NCBI RefSeq assembly: GCF_000797495.1
Contig: NZ_JTGN01000022.1
Span: 1-64,000 of the forward strand
DNA from: Robinsoniella peoriensis
GTDB lineage: Bacteria; Bacillota; Clostridia; Lachnospirales; Lachnospiraceae
Length of the DNA: 64,000 nt
Direction of reading: 5' to 3'
Part shown: piece after piece, positions 7,432 through 17,460 of the stretch
Numbering within the stretch: position 1 is the stretch's first letter
Layout: every line of letters starts with the position of its first letter
Program-made: the position numbers and the translations under genes
The notes under the pieces: generated by a model
The model's database searches: none
What the model saw: the letters and a program-made list of their open reading frames with translations, nothing else
Told to the model about the DNA's origin: nothing

Positions 7432-8316
7432 ATGAAGATAAAAAATGATCAGAACTATGAAGAGCGTGCATCATACAGCTGGTCTGAGGACTCTGTCCGC
7501 TTAATTATTACAGCCAGTAATGTGGCAAAATCCATTTATTTTTACATCCAGGAAGCCGGATATTTTAAGACCAGCGATTCTTATTTTACAGAACGTAAAA
7601 ATCTGAATTCTTTTTTGATCGTTTATACCATATCCGGCCAGGGATATTTAAAATATCAGGGATGCAATTATTATCTTACTGCGGGTCAATGCTTTTATAT
7701 TAACTGTACAGAGCATCATTACTATGAAACTGCCGGGAACAGCGACTGGGAATTCTTATGGATTCACTTTAATGGAAGCAGCGCCCTTGGATATTACGAG
7801 GAATTTGTTAAAAATGGTTTTAAAACCGTTCAGGTTCAGGACACATTTTTTATGGAAAGCACCCTTCGCAGAATTCTGGCATTAAACCAGAAGCGAAATG
7901 CCTCTACCGAAGTCCTAACTTCTAACCTGATCACTAATATCCTGACGGAACTCCTTGTACAGACAATTACTTTTGATGCCCAGACTATATTCATGCCTTC
8001 CTACATAAAAAATGTATTGAAAGATATAGATCAGAACTTTAAGTCCCCTCTGTCACTGGATGAGTTGGCATCCCGCCACGGAGTCAGTAAATTTCATCTC
8101 TCGAAAGAGTTTAAAAAATATACCGGAACTACGGTAAATGAATACATCATTGCAAACAGACTTTCTTACGCAAAGGAACTGTTAAAGTATTCTAATGATT
8201 CCGTCAATGAAATTGCTTATAAAGTAGGCATGAATCATGTGAGTCATTTTATTAATCTGTTTAAAAACAGGGAAAATACAACACCCTTGGCATATCGCAA
8301 GGAATGGCAGATTTAA
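7432..8316 (+). CDS. AraC-family transcriptional regulator with cupin sensor domain
   Basis: A 294-residue regulator. Residues about 45-165 form a cupin/AraC arm-type ligand domain (GQGYLKYQGCNYYLTAGQCF, then WEFLWIHFNG), and about 195-294 hold two helix-turn-helix motifs (LSLDELASRHGVSKFHLSKE, and SVNEIAYKVGMNHVSHFINL). It is divergently transcribed from the isomerase gene at 5747-7252 and ends 15 bp before the convergent solute-binding protein gene with no terminator visible between them. By position it most likely senses a sugar or sugar phosphate and activates the isomerase. GGGAGG precedes the ATG. Confidence 0.9.
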   Translation: MKIKNDQNYEERASYSWSEDSVRLIITASNVAKSIYFYIQEAGYFKTSDSYFTERKNLNSFLIVYTISGQGYLKYQGCNYYLTAGQCFYINCTEHHYYETAGNSDWEFLWIHFNGSSALGYYEEFVKNGFKTVQVQDTFFMESTLRRILALNQKRNASTEVLTSNLITNILTELLVQTITFDAQTIFMPSYIKNVLKDIDQNFKSPLSLDELASRHGVSKFHLSKEFKKYTGTTVNEYIIANRLSYAKELLKYSNDSVNEIAYKVGMNHVSHFINLFKNRENTTPLAYRKEWQI

Positions 8317-8331
8317 AGAAGACTTTATTCT

Positions 8332-9906
8332 CTATTTAGTCAGGTAAGCATCTACCTGTTTTAATAATTCTTCTTTCACTTTATTGATTCCTGCCGCTTC
8401 AGCCTGCTGGTTAAATTCTGCAAGCGTTTCTTCTGCATCTTCCACAAGTCCCAAATCCAGCAGAGGAACATACTTTGTTTTTACGTTATTGAGATTAGCA
8501 AGTTCATTCTTAATATTGTTATCATCCAGGATAAAACCTGCTAATAGAGTATTTTCCTGTGCTGCGGTCCACTTTTTAGTCAGATCAACCTCATCCGGAA
8601 ATTTATCCTCACGGCTCTTTTCAAACTTGTTATTTTTAAATGCCCAGGAGAATGCTGATCCAAAAGGATATTCTTCCTGCTTTTCACCTGCTCTCCAAAA
8701 TCCTTCTTCGCCTATCTCTTCTGTGGGATCAATCCAATGAATATCTTTTACCCCAAGCCGAACAAGGTTGTTGCATTCTTCGTCAAATTTCAAAAGGTCT
8801 ATGAGCATAAACGCACGTTCCTGATTTTCAGATGACGCAAGAACGGCTGCTCCGTCACCGGTGTATGCTCCCAATATTTTTTTGCTGTCAGGTATTAAGT
8901 CATATATTTCGGGTTTCCATTGAGGATGTTCCTTTTCAATCTGGTTTGCCACAGCCCCGCAGGTTCCAAGGTTCCAAACGAGTGACGCACTGGTTCCATT
9001 TGTAAAGGCATCTCTTGGATTGGTGTTATTTGCCACTGCATTCTTTGACCAAAAACCTTTGTCTGACCAGCTTTTCATCTTTTTTATCCACTCTTTATAT
9101 TCCGGTGTGTCATAGAGCCAGAAAATATCTTTTGCATTTGTCTTTTCATTTACTTTATAGTAAAAAAACTGATCTACCCCATTTAATCCAACCATATTAT
9201 AATTGTTGTTCAGCATTGCTATACGCATTTCATAATTGTTCTGGGATGCGGCATATGGAAAGATTCCCTTTTCATTTTCAATTACTTTATCATAATACTC
9301 TTCCAGGTCATCCAGTGTCTTTAATCTTTCCAGATTATATTTTTCTCTTAAATCACCTCGGATTACAACTGCATTTGTCAGAATAGTTGGGTTATTGGCG
9401 GGTACAAAGTATGTTTTTCCGCCGATCGATGCCTGTTCAAATGCCTCCTTTGGCTCTTGCTCTTTTGTTAAGGGCATATATTTCTCTAAAACATCTGTAC
9501 TGACTTCCGCAAATGCCCCTTTTGTCGCTTCCTCTGCATACATTGCCCAGGTAGAGGTATAGATTAAATCAAACTTTTCTCCTGATGAAATTAAAAGAGA
9601 GTACTTCTGGGCATAGTCACTTAAAGACATGTGATTTACTGTAAGGGTTGCATTAATCTTCTCTTTTAATTTCTTATTTAATTCTTCCAGTACGGCTTTC
9701 TCTCCCGCCGCTTCATCTCCAATTACATACATAACCAGATCTGCGGGCTGCGATACATCCTGTCCATTATACTCTTTTACACTCTGTGCACTTTCCGTTT
9801 CCTGTACCTTAGCTTCACTCCCGGTTGCTTCCCCACAGCCGCCAAGTATTGCTGCTCCCAGACAAATTGACACTAACAAAGCAAATCCTTTTTTCAATCC
9901 ATTCAT
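8332..9906 (-). CDS. Extracellular sugar-binding lipoprotein of ABC importer A
   Basis: A 524-residue family 1 (CUT1, LipO/YtcQ-like) solute-binding protein. The N-terminus is a lipoprotein signal peptide with lipobox LGGC, then a short charged linker and the mature binding domain (DLVMYVIGDEAAGEKAVLEE onward). The start is the ATG at 9904-9906, where GGAGG sits at good spacing; an in-frame ATG five codons upstream overlaps that site. It is the last gene of importer A (permeases at 9936-11779) and the promoter-distal end of the long minus-strand operon. It probably binds an oligosaccharide rather than a monosaccharide, judging by family and neighbours. The precise ligand is unknown. Confidence 0.9.
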   Translation of the reverse strand: MNGLKKGFALLVSICLGAAILGGCGEATGSEAKVQETESAQSVKEYNGQDVSQPADLVMYVIGDEAAGEKAVLEELNKKLKEKINATLTVNHMSLSDYAQKYSLLISSGEKFDLIYTSTWAMYAEEATKGAFAEVSTDVLEKYMPLTKEQEPKEAFEQASIGGKTYFVPANNPTILTNAVVIRGDLREKYNLERLKTLDDLEEYYDKVIENEKGIFPYAASQNNYEMRIAMLNNNYNMVGLNGVDQFFYYKVNEKTNAKDIFWLYDTPEYKEWIKKMKSWSDKGFWSKNAVANNTNPRDAFTNGTSASLVWNLGTCGAVANQIEKEHPQWKPEIYDLIPDSKKILGAYTGDGAAVLASSENQERAFMLIDLLKFDEECNNLVRLGVKDIHWIDPTEEIGEEGFWRAGEKQEEYPFGSAFSWAFKNNKFEKSREDKFPDEVDLTKKWTAAQENTLLAGFILDDNNIKNELANLNNVKTKYVPLLDLGLVEDAEETLAEFNQQAEAAGINKVKEELLKQVDAYLTK

Positions 9907-9935
9907 ATTCTTATCCTCCATATCATATATTGCAC

Positions 9936-10829
9936 CTACCCCTTTACTGCTCCTACCGTTAGACCTTTTACAAAATATTTCTGCACAAATGGATAAAGCA
10001 GTACTATTGGTCCGGTTACAACTACCGTAAGTGCCATTTTCATTGATTCTATCGGAACCGTCTCCATATTCATCCCTGTCTCATCCATAATTCTCCGCAT
10101 TTCCTGAGCACTTCCTACCAGCTTATACAATAGGTACTGCAAGCTGTACATTTTTTCATTGTTTATGAAAAGCATACTGTTATACCAGTCATTCCAGTAT
10201 GTCAGAGCCGTAAACAGACCAATTGTAGCAACTACCGGTTTCGAAAGAGGCAGTATCAGCCTCACAAAAATGGTGAAGTCACCGGCTCCGTCTATTTTAC
10301 CAGATTCGGTAATTTCGTAGGGAACCCCCGCCATAAATCCTTTTACCAGCAGAATATTCCAGACGGATACGAGCGACGGGAGAAAAAGTGCAAATAAGGT
10401 ATCATTCAAGTGAAGATATTTCACACATAATATGTACCACGGAACAATGCCGCCGCTGAACAACGTGGTAAAGAAAAAGTAAAATGATATTTTATTTCTC
10501 CACTGGAAGTCTTTTCTCTGCAGCACATATCCGGTCATTGTATTGATGAAAATTCCCAATGCTGTACCTGTTACGGTCACGATGGTAGTGACTCCGTATG
10601 CTCTTAAAATTTTTACCGGATTCTTAAATATTGCTGCGTAGCTTTGCAGCGTCAGTTCTCCGGGTATCAGACTGTAACCATTTTGAATAATATACTGTTC
10701 ACTTGAAAACGAAGATGCAATAATAATTAAAAAAGGAATCAGGCACAATGCTGCAAATAATGTTATGAGTAAGTATCCTACAGCTCTAAATATTTTTTCC
10801 TGAACGGACATGTTTTTCCAGACAATCAT
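9936..10829 (-). CDS. Carbohydrate ABC transporter permease (MalG/LplC type), importer A
   Basis: A 297-residue inner-membrane permease with about six transmembrane helices. It has the EAA-type coupling loop near residues 180-205 (ESGKIDGAGDFTIFVRLILP), which docks on the ATPase, and the typical family C-terminus ending FVKGLTVGAVKG. GGGGGG precedes the ATG. It lies 11 bp after the partner permease and 29 bp before the binding protein. No ATPase is encoded with it, so I infer use of a shared MsmX-type ATPase encoded elsewhere. Confidence 0.92.
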   Translation of the reverse strand: MIVWKNMSVQEKIFRAVGYLLITLFAALCLIPFLIIIASSFSSEQYIIQNGYSLIPGELTLQSYAAIFKNPVKILRAYGVTTIVTVTGTALGIFINTMTGYVLQRKDFQWRNKISFYFFFTTLFSGGIVPWYILCVKYLHLNDTLFALFLPSLVSVWNILLVKGFMAGVPYEITESGKIDGAGDFTIFVRLILPLSKPVVATIGLFTALTYWNDWYNSMLFINNEKMYSLQYLLYKLVGSAQEMRRIMDETGMNMETVPIESMKMALTVVVTGPIVLLYPFVQKYFVKGLTVGAVKG

Positions 10830-10840
10830 CGTATCCCCCC

Positions 10841-11779
10841 TTAAAACAGTGCATAATCTGCTTCTGCTCTTTTCACGATTTTATTCACTATGATAATCGT
10901 GACAAAGCATAAGACAGACTGATAAAGACCAACTGCTGCTGTTTTCCCTATATCCCCGGATTGAATCAGGGAACGGAATACATAAGTATCAATTACATCT
11001 GTAGCGTCAAAAAGCGCTCCGTTGTTTCCAATTAGCTGGTAAAACAGATCCAGGCTGCCTTTGAATATCTTTCCTACTGCCAGCAGCGTCATAGTAATTA
11101 TAGTTGGTGTTATGCTTGGTATGGTAATGTAGCGAATTCTGTGAAATATGTTTGCTCCATCTATCTGTGCCGCCTCATGCAAAGAGGTATCCACTCCCGC
11201 TATTGAAGCCAGGTATACCACCATTCCATAACCGACTCCTTTCCAGGCCGAAAAAGCTACGATAATATATTTCCACCAGGATGGTTCAGCATAAATATTA
11301 ACGGGCTGGATACCAATAGCAGAAAGAATTCCATTTAAAGTACCATTTTCAAAATTAAATAAACTATAGGCAATGGAACTGACGATAACCCAGGATATAA
11401 AATAGGGCAGAAAAATAATTGACTGAAGTGTCTTCTTTACAAACTTATTCACAATCTCACTTAAAACAATAGCAAATCCAACCTCCAGTACGGTATTGAT
11501 CATGATAAATGCCAGATTATACAATACGGTATTCCTGGTAACATTCCATGCATCTCCGGATTGAAAAAAGAATTTAAAATTACTTAGTCCGACTGTATCA
11601 CTTCCGAATATCCCCAGATCATACCGAAACTGTTTAAATGCCAGGATCAGACCTCCCATTGGAAGGTAGGCAAACACAAATGTCAACAGCGCTGCCGGCA
11701 GAAGCATCAGCAATAATGTACGGTTCTTTTTCACATCATAGAGAATTCCTCTCCTTTTATGGACTTTCAATACATACAC
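10841..11779 (-). CDS. Carbohydrate ABC transporter permease (MalF/LplB type), importer A
   Basis: A 312-residue permease paired with the downstream MalG-type subunit. It shows a first helix around LLLMLLPAALLTFVFAYLP, a YLPMGGLILAFKQFRYDLGI segment typical of LplB/YteP proteins, and the coupling loop HEAAQIDGANIFHRIRYITI. It begins about 100 bp after the sensor kinase gene, with GAGGG before the ATG. The pair forms the membrane channel of importer A, which by homology carries oligosaccharides. Confidence 0.92.
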   Translation of the reverse strand: MYVLKVHKRRGILYDVKKNRTLLLMLLPAALLTFVFAYLPMGGLILAFKQFRYDLGIFGSDTVGLSNFKFFFQSGDAWNVTRNTVLYNLAFIMINTVLEVGFAIVLSEIVNKFVKKTLQSIIFLPYFISWVIVSSIAYSLFNFENGTLNGILSAIGIQPVNIYAEPSWWKYIIVAFSAWKGVGYGMVVYLASIAGVDTSLHEAAQIDGANIFHRIRYITIPSITPTIITMTLLAVGKIFKGSLDLFYQLIGNNGALFDATDVIDTYVFRSLIQSGDIGKTAAVGLYQSVLCFVTIIIVNKIVKRAEADYALF

Positions 11780-11819
11780 CCTCTCTCTTTCTTATTATTG
11801 AAGTTTTCTTCATATATAG

Positions 11820-11848
11820 ATTGTATCAAGAGAACGTATTTACCGAAA
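11820..11848 (-). promoter_or_regulatory. Weak candidate promoter for importer A genes
   Basis: Minus-strand -10 TACAAT (11820-11825), a 17-bp spacer and a poor -35 TTTCGG (11843-11848) in the 97-bp gap between the kinase and permease genes. The poor -35 would suit an activator such as the adjacent YesN-type regulator. Speculative. Confidence 0.25.
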
Positions 11849-11876
11849 TCGTAATATCTTTATATGGTGTAGTAAA

Positions 11877-13640
11877 TTATTGTGTATATTTCAGATGTAT
11901 CTCTACCGTTGTCCCCTCCCCCTCTTTGCTTTTATATACCAGTCCATATCCCTGACCGCAGAGTATTAATATGCGTTCATGTATATTTCTTACTCCATAT
12001 CCGCTTCCTGTCTTTGACTGGATTTCCCGGGTCAGTATCTTATCTGCATTGTTTTTATCCATTCCAATTCCATCATCCTTTAGAGTTAACACCACGTGGT
12101 CTTTTAAAACACTACCCGTTAATGTTATGGTTCCCTCCGGGTCGTCCTTTTCCATAATCCCATGCAAAATGGCGTTTTCAATCAATGGCTGCAGGGTTAT
12201 TTTCGGAATAGGACATTTTAACAGATTCTCCGGAACGGCTAATTCTGCCTTTACCGCATTTTCAAATCTCATATTCTGAATTGCCAGATATGCCCTGGCA
12301 TGTTCTATTTCATCTTCTATTGTTACTATACTTTTCCCCTTATTCAGAGTCATCTTATAAAATTTGGCGGTCTGAGAAACAATCTCATTAATTTCTTCGG
12401 TTTTCTTTCCGTAGCTGTACCACTTAATCATATCCAGGGTATTATACAAAAAATGCGGATTAATCTGAGACTGAAGTGCCTGTAATTCTGCATTTTTAAC
12501 ATGTTTCCCCAGTTCGTACTTCTCGTTCATCAGATCATTTGTTTTATGGATCATAAAATCAAAATTCTGGTATAGGGCTCCAATTTCATCGCCCCCTCCC
12601 TCTCCGATCTCTACATCTGTTTCACCTTTTTGAACCTTTTTCATATGACACATTAAGCGTTCCACCCTGTCTGTTATGGACCTGCCGGTCAGATATATCA
12701 TAAAAAACACAAATATGGATGAAATCAGCATAATTCCAAAGAATCTTATCTGCATACTGCTGATATCCCGCATAATTGTCTGATACGGAATTACCGTGAG
12801 CATTGTCCAGCCAGAATGATATAGATACTTTTGACACATCAGCATCTTTCTGCCATTTACCGCTATTTCTGTAAATCCATCATCTTCTTCTATAAATTTC
12901 CTTTCCGACTCTTCCGGGTCAATAATAACACGGGGTGTACTGCCATTGACAGAGCACGCGATCTTCTCATTATCCTTATTTACAAGACAGGTCATACTGT
13001 CTTCTGTAATGTCAGCCCGTTTCAGAATGTTTTCAATATTTGATTTTCGGATATCTACCCGCATATAGCCAATAGTCTGGCGGTAATCTACAATACTTTT
13101 GATCCGGGAGGCAAAAGAAAGTACCGGATTGTCCGCAAATCCCAGAACCTGTTTCTGGCCATTCTCCATCTGTCTGATCCATGACGCTTCCTGAATATTT
13201 CCCATACCAAACATATTGATCTGGTCTTCGGCATATAAAATATTATCGTCCACATATATTCTGATCCTGGATACATCTTCCTGGTTTTCTAATTCCTGAA
13301 AGGTCTGTCTGATGCTTAGCATATTCCAATACTGCTGCTTAATATCTTTATTCACCATATCCCCTGTTATCATCTGCCTGATCTCCTCATTGTTAGACAA
13401 CTGGTCTAATACGTCGGTGACTTTAGAAAATTTATAATCCAGAAAATCATATGTCTGGGAAAAACTTTGGTTAGCAGAATAAATCAGCTGTTCTTTCATA
13501 CCTTCGGAGTAGGTTTGAAACACAAAAAAAGACAGCATAACCAGCGGAACCAGAATTAAAAATCCATATACCCATAGCAGCTTCGTCTTTAACTTCATTT
13601 GATGAAAGAATTTTATTTTGCAAGTATTTTTCTTTTTCAT
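11877..13640 (-). CDS. YesM-type sensor histidine kinase
   Basis: A 588-residue membrane kinase of the two-component pair with the regulator at 13732. Helices lie at about 22-42 and 300-320, with an extracytoplasmic Cache-like sensor between and a HAMP region about 320-375. The His-kinase box is SQINPHFLYNTL (phosphoacceptor H396), followed by an ATPase domain with N-box LIENAILHGI and a GIGMDK/GYGVRNIHERI G-box. The start is the ATG at 13638-13640, preceded by AGGAGG; an upstream in-frame extension has no ribosome binding site. It lies inside the long catabolic operon between the response regulator and importer A, so it probably senses the glycan fragments handled there, perhaps with a binding protein. 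Confidence 0.92.
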   Translation of the reverse strand: MKKKNTCKIKFFHQMKLKTKLLWVYGFLILVPLVMLSFFVFQTYSEGMKEQLIYSANQSFSQTYDFLDYKFSKVTDVLDQLSNNEEIRQMITGDMVNKDIKQQYWNMLSIRQTFQELENQEDVSRIRIYVDDNILYAEDQINMFGMGNIQEASWIRQMENGQKQVLGFADNPVLSFASRIKSIVDYRQTIGYMRVDIRKSNIENILKRADITEDSMTCLVNKDNEKIACSVNGSTPRVIIDPEESERKFIEEDDGFTEIAVNGRKMLMCQKYLYHSGWTMLTVIPYQTIMRDISSMQIRFFGIMLISSIFVFFMIYLTGRSITDRVERLMCHMKKVQKGETDVEIGEGGGDEIGALYQNFDFMIHKTNDLMNEKYELGKHVKNAELQALQSQINPHFLYNTLDMIKWYSYGKKTEEINEIVSQTAKFYKMTLNKGKSIVTIEDEIEHARAYLAIQNMRFENAVKAELAVPENLLKCPIPKITLQPLIENAILHGIMEKDDPEGTITLTGSVLKDHVVLTLKDDGIGMDKNNADKILTREIQSKTGSGYGVRNIHERILILCGQGYGLVYKSKEGEGTTVEIHLKYTQ

Positions 13641-13731
13641 ATTTATCCTCCTGAATAGCGCAATCTGGCTTTCCCCCTCTGCATATCGGCTGCGACACTG
13701 CATTAATAAGAAGTGTGAAAGGGATTTTCTT

Positions 13732-15360
13732 TCACACTTCTGCTTCCTGTCTATGTATTCTTTTTCTGAATTCTGCCGGTGTTTCCCCTGTATACTTCTT
13801 GAAGACCTTTATAAAATAATTACAGTCAATATATCCGGTCATTAAGGCTATATCCTTGATTCTTCTGCTTTCTTCCGCCAAAAGCTTTTTTGCCCGGGTC
13901 ATTCTATAATCAATAATATACGCTGTTAATGTCATATTGCATTCCTTTTTAAAAAGAATACATAAATAAGAACTGGTCAGGGAAAGCTTCTGTGCTATGG
14001 TTGAAAGAGAAAGATCCGGTTCACTGTAGTTACAAGACACAATATATTTTACTTTTTCAGATACTGCCTGCTTTCCACCGTCCTCATTTACATTGTGGTA
14101 ATATAACTCCAGCTGTTCTATCATATATGCTTCCAGCTGGCTTAAAAACCGGTATTCCCAGACAGTTTCCCGGATGATGCCCCGGGGCTGCTCCATAAAT
14201 TGGGCAATTTCCTTTTGACAGGCAGTATCGGACACTTGTATTAACATTCTAAAGAAAAATTCCTTTACGGAAAATATAAATTTATGAGGATGTTCCCTCA
14301 ATCTCAATAGAATGGATTGTATAAATTCTACTGCTGATTCAAATGTACCGTATTTTATAATGTCTTTGAACTGCACCAGATATTCTTCCGATAATACAAA
14401 TTCTTCATTTCGCCTGTCTTCATAATAAATGATTCTGCCGGTCTCATAATAAAAGCTCTGAAGCATCGCTGCTGCTGCATTATTATAGGACTCATAGATT
14501 TTATAAAGGTGCTCCACACGGCTTCCAACTGAGACAAAACTATAACATAAATCATCCAGCAGCTCTTTTATCCACATTGCTGTTCGTTCTGTCCTGCGCA
14601 CCAGAAAGGATTCTGCTTCCTTCCCAAGATCTATATGCAGCAATACCAGATGCTCATCCTTGCTTCCAATCAATGCCTGCATACCTTTCTCTGTGAATTT
14701 ACTTTCCAAAAATAATTTTACATTTGTCTGTATGCTCTGTTCCTCTTGTATGAAATGATTGCCGGTCCTAAAACTGCCTTCATTTTTAATTCCCACAAGA
14801 TCTACAATGATTGTAATAAATGCATGATCCGGACATATCCCCGGATAAGCCATCTTTATGTCAGACGTACGCTTTCCATTCTGAAAGCTTTTCTTAGTCA
14901 GGTCCAAAACCAGCTGATTACGAAGGGCTGCCATACTTACTTCCAGCTTTCCATCCATCTCGGCTTTCTTCTGTTCCCAGTTTTTTCTTTCCTCCTGCAC
15001 ATGTACAGCATCTCTGATTGCCTGAAAAAGTTCTTCCAGTTCTATTGGTTTTTCCACATAATTAATTGCGGACAGCTGTATTGCTGATTTGAGATATTCC
15101 TTATCCGAATATCCGCTCATGAAGATTATGCTGCAATGAGGCAGATGTTCCCGAATCGCAAATGCCATTTCAATTCCGTCCATTTTAGGCATTCTCACAT
15201 CCGTGAGTATAATATCCGGTTCAAATTCCAATGCTAATTCAAACCCGGCCTTTCCGTTTTTTGCCTGCTCTATCTTGTCTACATGAGCGGTTTTCCAATC
15301 AATCATAGACAATATGCCTTCTCTTACGTGATTTTCATCATCTACTAACAGCAGCTTCAT
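13732..15360 (-). CDS. YesN-type response regulator with AraC output domain
   Basis: A 542-residue regulator. The N-terminal receiver has the acidic pair in LLLVDDE, phosphoacceptor D54 in ILTDVRMPKMDG and the YVEKP lysine. The middle about 130-430 is a variable linker region seen in long YesN proteins, and the C-terminal 100 residues are an AraC DNA-binding domain (LSLSTIAQKLSLTSSYLCIL and IKDIALMTGYIDCNYFIKVF). I take the second ATG (15358-15360) as start because GGGAGG lies at proper distance; the ATG two codons upstream abuts it. It is followed after about 90 bp by its kinase and preceded by GH42 across 20 bp. It probably activates this operon. Confidence 0.92.
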   Translation of the reverse strand: MKLLLVDDENHVREGILSMIDWKTAHVDKIEQAKNGKAGFELALEFEPDIILTDVRMPKMDGIEMAFAIREHLPHCSIIFMSGYSDKEYLKSAIQLSAINYVEKPIELEELFQAIRDAVHVQEERKNWEQKKAEMDGKLEVSMAALRNQLVLDLTKKSFQNGKRTSDIKMAYPGICPDHAFITIIVDLVGIKNEGSFRTGNHFIQEEQSIQTNVKLFLESKFTEKGMQALIGSKDEHLVLLHIDLGKEAESFLVRRTERTAMWIKELLDDLCYSFVSVGSRVEHLYKIYESYNNAAAAMLQSFYYETGRIIYYEDRRNEEFVLSEEYLVQFKDIIKYGTFESAVEFIQSILLRLREHPHKFIFSVKEFFFRMLIQVSDTACQKEIAQFMEQPRGIIRETVWEYRFLSQLEAYMIEQLELYYHNVNEDGGKQAVSEKVKYIVSCNYSEPDLSLSTIAQKLSLTSSYLCILFKKECNMTLTAYIIDYRMTRAKKLLAEESRRIKDIALMTGYIDCNYFIKVFKKYTGETPAEFRKRIHRQEAEV

Positions 15361-15380
15361 CTTCATTCCTCCCAGAACAT

Positions 15381-17435
15381 TTATCTCTTTTCCTGTTTTA
15401 CCACATCCATGCCTAACCCTTTTAGTTTGAGTGTATCAAAAACAGGTTTCTGATACAACAGCGAAAATCCAATTCCATTATCTTCTAGCTGAATCTCCTT
15501 CTCCTCTGTCGTATAATTTAAATAAAACTCATACTGCACGCTGTCATGATACCGTATGTGCTTTTCCACACCAATTGGTAATTTTTTAAAAGTTATCCCC
15601 AATTCACACATTATTTTCCCCAGCAGCTGTTCCAGACCGGAATCTTCTACTCTTGCCCCCAGATACCATGCTTTTCCCTTCCCAAAACGATTTACGGTAA
15701 TTACCGGTGTTCCCTGGTAGAAATCCCCCGTATAACTTGCCAGAATCTGAGCAGTCACGGGCTTTATGATTTCACAGAAATCCCGGATTTGGCAGACTCC
15801 CTCCATACCGCTGTCTTCGGTAAAAGCGGCACCATTCCTTTCAGAAGGGTACAGGGAATCGATCTCCTCCGTATACAGCCCGAAAACATCTTTTAATGCA
15901 CCTCCCGGAAAACCGCCCAGATAACAGAGCGTATTTTCATTTACATATCCGGTAAGATAAGTTGCCACCAGTTGTCCGCCTTCTGTTACAAACTGACTGA
16001 ACCGTTCTTCCGTCCCGGGCTTTAACAGATAAAGCATTGGTGCAAACACCAACTTATACGGGGTTAAATCTTCTTCCTGGGATATCACATCTGCCTCTAT
16101 GCCATAACGGAATAGTATCTGATACAGTCTTCTGCATTCCTGCGGATAATTTTTCTGTACACTTAACCCCGCCATATCGTTGATTGCCCACCAGTTCTCC
16201 CAGTCGAAGAGAATTGCTGCTGAAGCCTTTGGTACGCTGCCCTGTACTTCCTGCAGTAATTTTAAATTTTTGCCTGCTTCTTCTACTTCCCGAAATACCC
16301 TGGTATCGGACCGCCCTAAGTGGTCAATCACGGCTCCATGATGCTGCTCATATGACCCCCGGCTCTTTCTCCATTGAAAATACTGCACGGTATCGGAACC
16401 GCATGCTACCGCCTGCATACTAGACAGGTTATGGATACCTGGCCGCTTTAGCTTGTTTACAGGATGCCAGTTGACCTGGCTTGGAACACTTTCCATGAGC
16501 ATAAATGGCTGATCTCTTTTAAAAGAGCGCATAATGCTGTGATCAAATGCCGTCATCGCAGCGGTATCAATTAGCTCCCTTTTGTCTGTACTCCATTCCG
16601 GATAACTATCCCAGGAAATGATATCCAGTTCTTTGGCCATCTTATGGTAATCCAGTCCTTCGTACAATTGCATAAAATTTGTCGTAACCGGAATGTCCGG
16701 CGTCCATTTTTTAAAAACAGCAATTTCTTCTTTCATATAATCGGTCATATTCCAGGTTGTGAATCGTTTCCAGTCCAGGTTTAATCCATGGATACTGGTC
16801 TCACCTCCCGGCATCGGCGGTTCTATCTGATGAAAGCTGTTATATCTATGGCTCCAGAACGTCGTCCACCATTCTTTATTCAATTCATCAATATTGTCAT
16901 GATATCTTCGTTTCAGATATTCCTGAAATTGTTTTTTGCAAAGGCCGCAGTAACATGCACCGCCAAGTTCATTGGAAATATGCCATAGGATCAGTCCGGG
17001 ATGGCTCCCATACCGTTTTGCCAGAATCGTATTGATTTCCCGGACCTTAGCCCGGTACAACGGTGAGGTCATGCAATGATTGTGCCGGACTCCATGGTGG
17101 TTTCGTACCCCCATATTATTAACCCGCATAGCCTGTGGATATTCCTGGTCCAGCCATGCCGGCCTTGCTCCGGATGGCGTTGCCAAGATGGTAAAAATGC
17201 CATTTTCCCAGAGCCTGTCCATAACTTCATCCAACCACTCAAAATGATACGCTCCTTCCGATGGTTCATAGACCGACCAGGAAAATACCCCCAGGGTGAC
17301 TGTATTTACTCCTGCTTTCTTCATCAGCCGGATATCCTCTGCTAAAATGTCAGGGCGATCCAGCCATTGCTCAGGATTATAATCCCCACCGTGGAGAATT
17401 TCGTTTACCTTAGGAAATAATAGATTTCTATTCAT
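15381..17435 (-). CDS. GH42 beta-galactosidase
   Basis: A 684-residue cytoplasmic glycoside hydrolase of family 42, which removes terminal beta-D-galactose (some members act on alpha-L-arabinopyranose). The TIM barrel begins ILHGGDYNPEQWLDRPDILA. The acid/base is E156 in the WHISNELGG motif, the nucleophile E315 in LMESVPS, and cysteines C121, C161, C163 and C166 match the structural zinc site. A beta-galactosidase trimerisation domain and a small beta domain follow. There is no signal peptide, so it acts on imported oligosaccharide. It lies between the GH106-like gene and the response regulator, consistent with galactan side chains on a rhamnose backbone. The ribosome binding site is weak. 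Confidence 0.93.
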   Translation of the reverse strand: MNRNLLFPKVNEILHGGDYNPEQWLDRPDILAEDIRLMKKAGVNTVTLGVFSWSVYEPSEGAYHFEWLDEVMDRLWENGIFTILATPSGARPAWLDQEYPQAMRVNNMGVRNHHGVRHNHCMTSPLYRAKVREINTILAKRYGSHPGLILWHISNELGGACYCGLCKKQFQEYLKRRYHDNIDELNKEWWTTFWSHRYNSFHQIEPPMPGGETSIHGLNLDWKRFTTWNMTDYMKEEIAVFKKWTPDIPVTTNFMQLYEGLDYHKMAKELDIISWDSYPEWSTDKRELIDTAAMTAFDHSIMRSFKRDQPFMLMESVPSQVNWHPVNKLKRPGIHNLSSMQAVACGSDTVQYFQWRKSRGSYEQHHGAVIDHLGRSDTRVFREVEEAGKNLKLLQEVQGSVPKASAAILFDWENWWAINDMAGLSVQKNYPQECRRLYQILFRYGIEADVISQEEDLTPYKLVFAPMLYLLKPGTEERFSQFVTEGGQLVATYLTGYVNENTLCYLGGFPGGALKDVFGLYTEEIDSLYPSERNGAAFTEDSGMEGVCQIRDFCEIIKPVTAQILASYTGDFYQGTPVITVNRFGKGKAWYLGARVEDSGLEQLLGKIMCELGITFKKLPIGVEKHIRYHDSVQYEFYLNYTTEEKEIQLEDNGIGFSLLYQKPVFDTLKLKGLGMDVVKQEKR

Positions 17436-17460
17436 TTTTTATTTCGCTCACTTTCTTCCG

